Shown piece after piece: positions 56,952-64,000 of a stretch of 64,000 bases of DNA. This stretch comes from Macrostomum hystrix (Eukaryota; Platyhelminthes; Macrostomidae). The stretch spans positions 434,001 to 498,000 of the forward strand of contig CATNEN010000025.1 in the NCBI GenBank assembly GCA_950097015.1, written 5' to 3'. The notes beneath the pieces are model-generated. The model saw nothing but the letters and a program-made list of their open reading frames with translations. It was not told the DNA's origin and did no database searches. Every line of letters starts with the position of its first letter. The first letter of the stretch is position 1. Position numbers and translations under genes: made by a program.

Positions 56952-57530
56952 GGTCTGAACAATCGCTGCCTATTTATTCAGATCTACTTGCTGAGTCTGT
57001 CTTCTTATATACTAAAAATGATTATATTCTATCAATTAGAGCCACAGTGAATAGTGAAGAGTTTCAACAGTCTCAATCTCTCCTCTCGCGTCTGTCTCAC
57101 AGGCACGCAGTTTTAAGCGATTTGAGCGGATCGGTTGGTGTCTGTCTGAATCACAATTCGGCTTGGGGTGGGTGCGCTGCTCGCAGAGTTCTAACTGGCC
57201 CTGCAGGCGTTGCGTAACTCTCACCCACCACCCCATTTTCAGCGCATTTGCGACTCCTGCGCCGTGCCATACCTGCCACCTTCTGACGCAACCAACGTGA
57301 CCATTGTGAGCCATTACACGCGCACAAACAATGCTTTAATGTTGTTATTAATTATCTATGTCTCCAACGAGGGACTTATTCATTGTGCCACAGACAAATT
57401 ACTAATTTTGTGTTTCTGGCTTAATTTGGAAACTCGCCAAGCTTTTGTGAGCCTCGGGCCCACTCAAGAATTCAGTGAACTAGAAACTGCCACTGAGTCT
57501 CTAAGTTGGGTTTCTGCTGCCACTTTTGAG
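56952..57530. other. Upstream region of the 726-aa gene
   Basis: Unique sequence probably including the promoter. The 139-codon plus frame at 57210-57629 runs into the hairpin element and is judged spurious. Confidence 0.4.
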
Positions 57531-57896
57531 CAGTCACTTATTATCCCATTGACATATAACCAAGTGTGCGTAAACGTCTCAAGCTCGTGTATAGTTTATG
57601 GCCCAAAGGCCATCAAAGAAATAGATTGAAGTGTGCAGTAAATTCCGCAACTGTGCGGTAAATGATACTCCACTTGATCTCCGTGCCATCCCTCTTCTGA
57701 GCTACTATGCAGTAAATCCCAGACGGGTATTGTCTATGGGCCGAAGGAGCTGGTCTTGCGCACACACACTTGGTCATAAATCAATGCACTTATGCTAGGC
57801 TTCCGAGTGCGTAAATAGTCTTTGCACGAGTGCGCGCAGCGCACGAGTGCCATAGACTATTTACGCACTAGGAAGCCTAGCATAAATCTACCATTC
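57531..57896. mobile_element. Hairpin-ended repeat element, copy 2 (inverted)
   Basis: The body at 57540-57790 is the reverse complement of the copy at 22.9 kb, with only a few differences. The terminal hairpin is longer here. Arms of about 35 bp (57790-57824 and 57851-57885) surround GCACGAGTGCGCGCAGCGCA. Copy 1 lacks about 39 bp of this hairpin, between two GAGTGC direct repeats. Confidence 0.7.
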
Positions 57897-58935
57897 AGCT
57901 AGATTTTTCCTATTCTTATTCACTTCTCTACTACTAGAATGCACTTCCCATCACAGTCTACTTCTAGTTACTCACTGCTTCTCTGCACACTCTACTGCAT
58001 TTCTCTGCACACTATACTTCCCTTCTCTGCACATTCTACTTAAATATCTGCACATTCTACTTGATTCTTTGCTCATTCTGCTTGACTCTCTGCACATTCT
58101 CAATCAATGTTTAGATTAGACAGTATAATATTGTTTCACCACTTGAATTCCAATTTCTCATTACCCTGAAAATCTTCTAAACCTCTAGTCTCGTTGTGAA
58201 GTCAATTATTTTCACTTTGCGGATTACAAGACAGTATTTATTTAAAGTTAATTCGCGATCGTTACAAAATAATGCTAAGCAACTTAATACTCGTCATTCA
58301 GAGCTGGGTATATTTTCTGCCGTTACGAATTTGTCATTTAGACGCAGTTTAGTCAATTTTTGCAGCAAAAAATGAGCAAATAATATTAATTCATCCTTTT
58401 GCAAGCACGTAGAGTAAAATTGATGAGCACAATCGGAACTGTTTTCGCAAGGAGAGATTTAGTTCCTTTATCTGAAATCACCTTGTAAAATATTGGAAGA
58501 CCGATTGTTAGGTAAAAAATACACGTTAGATATTACTTAGTCTCTGAAATACAGTAGCACTATCGGAATGATATAAGAAAAATTCGCTGAATGCGATACT
58601 AACACAAGGGTAGATTCGCATTTAGCGAGTACGGGATTACAGAAGCCAATTACTCTCGATAGTTGGCAAAGTTTAAATACAAAATAGAACAAAAAAGGAA
58701 GCGTATTTTTCAAAAGGCTCAAAAATCGCCATTAGCTAATATACGAGATTTACGAAATACGAAAGCGAAAAAATCCGATTCGGCAGCTGTGCATGGCATA
58801 ATTCTTTATTAATTAAAGCAACGCAAAATAAATATTTGCAAATGAAAGTTGCAAGAGCGATTTGATGCAGAGATTCATTTTAGAGATACATTCTGACGAG
58901 ACCGTAATGAGAGAGGCACTACTTTCCGCCTGGAA
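57897..58935. other. AT-rich intergenic sequence with a loose repeat
   Basis: At about 57960-58100, TTCTCTGCACATTCTACT recurs irregularly. The rest is AT-rich with nothing recognised. Confidence 0.45.
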
Positions 58936-59150
58936 AACCACCTCACTCCCTGCCTGTTAAAGGCTTTTCTCTATCCCTCCGGGCAACCACCTCACTCCCA
59001 GCCTGTTAAAGGCTTTTCTCTACCCCTCGGGGCAACCACCTCACTCCCTGCCTGTTAAAGGCTTTTCTCTATCCCTCCGGGCAACCACCTCACTCCCAGC
59101 CTGTTAAAGGCTTTTCTCTACCCCTCCGGACAACCACCTCACTCCCTGCC
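58936..59150. repeat. 49-bp minisatellite, about 4.4 copies
   Basis: Units contain ACCACCTCACTCCCTGCCTG and AAAGGCTTTTCTCTATCCCT. First and third, and second and fourth, units share variants, so a two-unit block was duplicated. It lies 90 bp downstream of the Rab stop codon, probably in its 3' UTR. Confidence 0.9.
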
Positions 59151-59239
59151 CTTTCCAGTCCAAGGACCACCAGTTTTTCGTTAGTTGTACTCAGTCTTTA
59201 GGGAAAGGCATAATAAGTTAGTTCTCCCAATTCTGCAAC

Positions 59240-59998
59240 TCAGCAGCAATTGTTCAAGATGCCTCCATGCTTTGATTTGTTGCCATTTTCATTGAGCGCT
59301 ATAGGCGAATTGCGGGTGCCAGGTGGGTACGAATGGCCAGTCGGAGTTTTTCGTAGTACCATTTCGGCTAGAGCCAGGAATGCGGTCTCAACGCCGTCAC
59401 CCGTGCGCGCCGATGTCTCAAAGTAGGGAATGCCGCGCGTACGAGCCAACCTGTCCGCTTCTTCGGCGCTCACCTGGCGTCTGTCGGTCAAATCGCGCTT
59501 GTTGCCCACCAGGACGCGCTCAACAGACTCGCTGGCGTAGGTTTCAATGTTCTGCAACCAGCGGCTGACGTTGTCGAAGCTCTCTCGCGACGTGACGTCA
59601 TAGACTAGCATGATACCCTGGGCGCCCCGGTAATAGGCGGACACAATTGTGTGAAATCGCTCTTGCCCAGCAGTGTCCCAGATCTGTCCAGGTGCGATTT
59701 TTTGTTGATAGCACAAAGAATATAAATCTTACCATTTACAAAATGCATACTTAGCGAAATTATTGTACTCTAAAAAAATCTTGAGATCATGCACGTAGCA
59801 CTTTTAGGTATTTACCTGTAGCTTGATCTTCTTTCCATCCATGTCAATAGTCTTGATCTTAAAGTCAATGCCTATTGTTGAAATAAATGATGTTTGAAAT
59901 GTGTTCTCCACATAATTGAATAATATACACGTTTTGCCGACACCAGAGTCTCCAATAAGCATTAATTTGAAAAGCAGGTCATATGACTTCTTTGCCAT
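59240..59998 (-). CDS. Rab GTPase of the Rab8/10/13 type, two exons
   Basis: Predicted join on the minus strand is 59998-59816 and 59683-59240, phase 0, 208 aa, with a 132-bp intron (CTACAG/gtaaat to GGACAG). Rab GTPases direct vesicle traffic on membranes. All nucleotide-binding motifs are intact: P-loop GDSGVGKT at 16-23, switch [19 protein letters not shown] at 63-69, NKRD, and ETSAR in place of the usual ETSAK. The C-terminus ends in CC (207-208), the double geranylgeranylation site that needs REP. The start [19 protein letters not shown] is closest to Rab8/10/13 by eye; which one cannot be settled without a tree. Confidence 0.93.
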
Positions 59999-61404
59999 TT
60001 GAAACTCTGAAATGAATGTTCGAAACTTATGGCTTTACCAAAATATTAAATGCTAAAAAAACAATAATTTTAAAGCTAAATGAATAATTGTTTGTAAGCA
60101 CTCATTTGTTTTGACATTTGGCTTTGATTTTCCCACTAAAAAATAAAGCAATATAACAAAGCAAAAATAGAAATTGATTTATAAGAGGATGACTACATAT
60201 TTAGCTGTAAAAGTGCTTAAATTGTATTCATTATATCTAAAAATAAAAATGCTATTGTAAAAAGCAATACTCAATAGCCTTAAAAGAAGCTATGAATCAG
60301 TATCCTGAAAATAATTCTAGAGTGCACACATGAGCTTTACATTTATAATTTTATCAGGAAAATCTTTCTTTCTGGATTAAAATCATAGATAGCAGTGGAA
60401 TACATTTTTACGATTCACGCTATTTGGGGCTCAATTTCGAAAAAAAATGTGAAATAATGTAGAGTAGAGGTTTACTGCTAGCCATTGGCCCTGCAGCTAA
60501 ACATGCTGAGTATAAAAATTAACTTTTGAACTCTTCGGTGGACTTTTTTAATTTAATTTTCAAGACAGAGCTTAGGTTTTCACTTTGAGTTACTGGGAAG
60601 TAAAAAAGAAGAGACAGAAACACGATCAAATTAATATCTAATGTACCGAAATGTATGGGAAAGTGTTGCATTAGGAAATTTTAGAATTGTTTAAATAAGT
60701 AAAGTAACTCTCTTACTCCTTAGAACAAAAAGTAAAACAAGAAACTATTTAATGAGCAAAACAAAACAATTTTATATGGTTTGTTAATTCTAACTAAATC
60801 CCGTAAAATCGCAAACTAAATATAGCGTTGTTTTAATCTTGCGTCCGCACCCTCTCATGTTCGGCCTAAATAACATTATTGGCATCAATTATCGTCCTAA
60901 AAGTATTGATCTCTTAAACAGGCGAAATTCAGTCTCAATTTACTCTGAACCCTCACTTTATAATATTTCTTGTGTCTTCAGTCCATGATTGATTAAAATA
61001 AAGTCACACTTTTACACTAATAAAACGATTCACACTTTAAAGACATGTATCTGTCTTGAGCTAATGATCAACGCAAATACATTGAAAACTATTTACTGCT
61101 GCTTTAAAAGACACAGCTATATTTGTTAGATATTAGATGTTAGGTTCAGAAAAGCCCGGAATGACTACTATTTCTGCATCCTACCTAAACAGGTCTGCTT
61201 GGATTCGCTGTTCGGGCAGATTAGACGACTCAAATGCGTATAAATATGAGTAGATTGATATTCTTCTCGGCCAAACCATGATATTTTTCATCACTTGATC
61301 CGACTTTTTCAACGTTAATTAGATTTAAGATCTATAGATTAAATGTAGAAAGCGAGTACGAGCTAAAACTAAAATTCTGCACTTTTCTAGCCTAAATATA
61401 AGAA
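59999..61404. other. AT-rich intergenic region
   Basis: AT-rich sequence between divergent genes (Rab to the left, receptor to the right), so both promoters may be here. No reliable box or repeat was found. Confidence 0.45.
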
Positions 61405-62820
61405 ATGCAGCGACAGGTAAACTTGAATATGAGCCATGCTGCTGTTCAGTTGGACTGGCTCCTGACGCCACTGCTTAGCTGTCATTTCAACACTGCTGTG
61501 CTGGAAGCACCGGCGCCTGCCACTGTGCAGCAGTTACTACTCTGCCGAGGGTTCCCTCGACCTGAACACTGGCTGCAGACTCCCGCGGCACTGATTGCCA
61601 CTATAGTCCACCTGGTCGTCTTGCTCATCGGCCTGGCTTTCAACGGCCTCCTACTGCGCCTCGTTCACGCCGGCCGCGCAAGACTCTCCGACATCGGAGT
61701 GATCTGCGCCTGCATGAACGCTGCTTCGGACTTCGTTCTTCTCCTCGGCCTGCTGGGCGCCGACTTTCTCGCACCTCTGGTGGCCCAGCATCCGGCGCAG
61801 CTGATCAATCCGACTTATCTACTGGAGTCACTAAGCCGAGCCCTGCTTTGCCGCTTCCGCGAATACGCCCTGCAGTCCTGCCTCACCATGGACCTCCTGC
61901 TGATTGCCAGCTTGTCCTGGTTCTCCAGACCGCGTCACTACGACCGCATCCTCGGCAGTGGCCCCTGCGGCGTCTTCATCTACCCCAGTTTCGTGGCGCT
62001 GCTTAGCCTAGGCGCCAACGTCTGGTACCTGGTGCTGTTCGAATGCCGGCTGATGTCATTCGGCGGCCGCGGCTGGCTGCCCGCCGTCCAGCTGCCCGTC
62101 ATGCTCACCGAGGAGCCCGACATCGCGCACGCCCTGTTCGCCCTGTCCGCCCTCACTGGCGTCCTGCCGTTGGCCTGCGTGGTGCGCAGCCTCTTCCACT
62201 TGCACAACTGCAGCTGCCGCCGCTGCCGCCAGCTGGCAGGTCGCAGCGAGGCCGAAGTCTTTGTCCCGGCTTCGGCCGCGGCAGCCGTCGCCACGCATCG
62301 CGCCAGTCAACGACTTCGACTGGCCGCCTGCCTAGCTGCCGCCCACTGCCTCACCCTGCCGAGCTCACTCGGCGGCGCTGGACGCCTCTTGGCCGATCGC
62401 TGGCTGCTGAACCCCGGCGGACCTAGCGGCGCTTCATTGGTGGCCTTCTGGCTAGCCGAGTCGCTGTGCCTGACCCTGGCTCTGTCTCTGAAGCCGGCCA
62501 TCTGCCTGCTGATGTTGCCGGACCTGCGCCAGCGGGACTCCACTGGCGAAGTGTCGGCCGGCATCGTCAAACCAGCCGCCGCTGCTTCAGTTGCCGCAGC
62601 CAGAGCCGCGGCTGGCCGCAGCAGTGGCTCGAGCGCGCCGGCCCATGTGATTGTCGAATCCGGGGGAGACATCGGCGACAGTCGCGAGCTGGTCCGCAGC
62701 GCTGGCGGCGGCAGCCGGCTGGCCTTTCCCTCGGCCGGATTGTCCGACAGCAGCAGCTTCGCCGAGCTGGACCTCCAGCTGGGACAGGTTGGCTCGCCAT
62801 CTGACAGTCTGGCAGGCTGA
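61405..62820 (+). CDS. Divergent seven-TM receptor (orphan GPCR-like), single exon
   Basis: An open frame of 471 aa with GC-rich coding composition. Hydrophobic segments fit seven helices at about 61-86, 95-120, 146-172, 188-212, 238-265, 303-330 and 344-370. Class A echoes are the helix 1 FNG (79-81), helix 2 AASDF (D109) and C149 at the helix 3 start. The DRY position reads LSWFSRPRHY and the NPxxY position LKPAICLLM, so both hallmark motifs are lost or altered. The third loop is Cys/Arg-rich, and the tail is long and Ser/Ala-rich. A second ATG (codon 9) is an alternative start. It may be a lineage-specific GPCR; ligand and coupling are unknown. Confidence 0.75.
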   Translation: MQRQVNLNMSHAAVQLDWLLTPLLSCHFNTAVLEAPAPATVQQLLLCRGFPRPEHWLQTPAALIATIVHLVVLLIGLAFNGLLLRLVHAGRARLSDIGVICACMNAASDFVLLLGLLGADFLAPLVAQHPAQLINPTYLLESLSRALLCRFREYALQSCLTMDLLLIASLSWFSRPRHYDRILGSGPCGVFIYPSFVALLSLGANVWYLVLFECRLMSFGGRGWLPAVQLPVMLTEEPDIAHALFALSALTGVLPLACVVRSLFHLHNCSCRRCRQLAGRSEAEVFVPASAAAAVATHRASQRLRLAACLAAAHCLTLPSSLGGAGRLLADRWLLNPGGPSGASLVAFWLAESLCLTLALSLKPAICLLMLPDLRQRDSTGEVSAGIVKPAAAASVAAARAAAGRSSGSSAPAHVIVESGGDIGDSRELVRSAGGGSRLAFPSAGLSDSSSFAELDLQLGQVGSPSDSLAG

Positions 62821-63224
62821 GAGGATGCCGCATTCACAGTGTTTTACAGCTACAGTCATTATGTCTTCAAGTTTTTTGCACTTTCTTCGTAGCATACTTC
62901 ACCAGGTAGTTTTTGCCCGAATTATATATAATTCTGCATCCCCGATCGCCATCTGCAGTTTTATCCTCAATTTATCATGTGATTATAGCTTTAAAACGAG
63001 TTTCATATTATTCGAATCTGTTCACTGAGATACTGCCTGGAATTTAAAATTCTATTGTATCGAAAAATCAAAAATCCATTTGCCGTATAGCCCGTCATTA
63101 TGAGCAGTGATGAGCCTGCTCAAGCTTATTATTGTGATCTCCTGAACCTCATGACATTCATGAACTGCATTTTTCGGCCTAACATCATTTTGCCATTCTT
63201 ATCTTGCCATCGAGATAATAGTAC
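62821..63224. other. 3' flank of the receptor gene, nothing recognised
   Basis: AT-rich unique sequence. No clear polyadenylation hexamer close to the stop. Confidence 0.4.
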
Positions 63225-64000
63225 GAGTGAGCGGACAGAGGAGGTAGATGGGCGAGAGCGGACAGAACTAGAGACAGATGGGAGAGAGCGGACAGAGGAG
63301 AAGGATGGGAGAGAGCGGACAGAGGAGACAGATGGGAGAGAGCGGACAGAGGAGGTAGTTGGGAGAGAGCGGACAGAGGAGACAGATGGGAGAGAGCGGA
63401 CAGAGGAGACAGATGGGAGAGAGCGGACAGAGGAGACAGATGGGAGAGAGCGGACAGAGGAGACAGATGGGAGAGAGCGGACAGAGGAGACAGATGGGAG
63501 AGAGCGGACAGAAGAGACAGATGGGAGAGAGCGGACAGAGGAGACAGATGGGAGAGAGCGGACAGAGGAGACAGATGGGAGAGAGCGGACAGAGGAGACA
63601 GATGGGAGAGAGCGGACAGAGGAGACAGATGGGAGAGAGCGGACAGAGGAGACAGATGGGAGAGAGCGGACAGAGGAGACAGATGGGAGAGAGCGGACAG
63701 AGGAGGTAGATGGGCGAGAGCGGACAGAACTAGAGACAGATGGGAGAGAGCGGACAGAGGAGGTAGATGGGCGAGAGCGGACAGAACTAGAGACAGATGG
63801 GAGAGAGCGGACAGAGGAGAAGGATGGGAGAGAGCGGACAGAGGAGGTAGTTGGGAGAGAGCGGACAGAGGAGACAGATGGGAGAGAGCGGACAGAGGAG
63901 ACAGATGGGAGAGAGCGGACAGAGGAGACAGATGGGAGAGAGCGGACAGAGGAGACAGATGGGAGAGAGCGGACAGAAGAGACAGATGGGAGAGGGCGGA
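63225..64000. repeat. 27-bp minisatellite, about 29 copies, continues past the window
   Basis: Units built on GAGAGAGCGGACAGAGGAGA plus CAGATGG. Since 27 is divisible by three, the plus strand reads as a perfect nonapeptide repeat (MGESGQRRQ) for 116 codons, but without a start region or any other gene feature. Variant units (GGTAGATGGGC, CTAGAGACAG, GAAGGATGG) recur as blocks. Confidence 0.95.

Noticed and set aside
57210-57629. A 139-codon plus frame
   Set aside because: Its second part lies in the hairpin element shared with 22.9 kb, and the translation has no recognisable features.
63359-63709. A 116-codon frame of perfect MGESGQRRQ repeats
   Set aside because: The 27-bp satellite gives it automatically. 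There is no start region, splice context or change of composition, and the array continues with stops in variant units.

Overview
The window is animal nuclear DNA, not prokaryotic. Genes are split by GT-AG introns, the families are metazoan (DEG/ENaC channel, rhodopsin-type GPCRs, Rab escort protein, Rab, BIR protein, deoxynucleoside kinase), and there are BEL/Pao and Gypsy retrotransposon remnants plus tRNA-derived SINEs. Coding exons are GC-rich with many CTG, GAC and GGC codons and stand out from AT-rich flanks. Genes have few introns, and minisatellites are extremely abundant: about 18 kb, over a quarter of the window, by my tally. This would suit a repeat-rich free-living flatworm such as Macrostomum. 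That is inference; no single sequence here proves it.

Layout. 1-940 (minus) is a GPCR of the allatostatin-A/galanin-receptor type, cut by the window edge. 2-12 kb is gene-poor, with minisatellites, SINEs and a GC-rich insert. 12.1-15.2 kb is a degraded BEL/Pao element that runs into a 22-bp satellite. 15.5-16.2 kb is a 32-bp satellite and 16.3-18.0 kb a broken Gypsy pol. 18.4-21.5 kb (plus) is a three-exon DEG/ENaC channel. 21.5-28.3 kb holds SINEs, a hairpin element and three satellite blocks. 28.4-38.7 kb (minus) is a deoxynucleoside kinase whose two long introns are mostly minisatellite. 38.9-41.1 kb holds more satellites and a piggyBac-like MITE. 41.9-45.6 kb (plus) is a two-exon Rab escort protein. 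46.7-47.0 kb (minus) is an isolated Cys-rich exon. 47.3-48.0 kb is a TTAA-flanked element. 48.6-50.9 kb is two satellites. 51.0-52.7 kb (minus) is a two-exon BIR protein. 54.0-57.0 kb (minus) is an unrecognised 726-aa protein. 59.2-60.0 kb (minus) is a Rab8/10/13-type GTPase. 61.4-62.8 kb (plus) is a single-exon divergent seven-TM receptor. 63.2-64.0 kb is a 27-bp satellite running off the end.

The genes do not form a pathway, apart from the biochemical link that REP presents Rabs for geranylgeranylation. The most striking theme is how minisatellites relate to genes and transposons. Several fill introns or sit close to splice acceptors (DEG/ENaC, kinase, BIR gene, 726-aa gene). At least two share sequence with a transposon end or interior, which suggests transposon remnants seed arrays. 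Many long reading frames are artefacts of stop-free repeat units; the largest is 680 codons. Exon joins were made by eye from GT-AG sites, phase and family alignment, and need transcript evidence.
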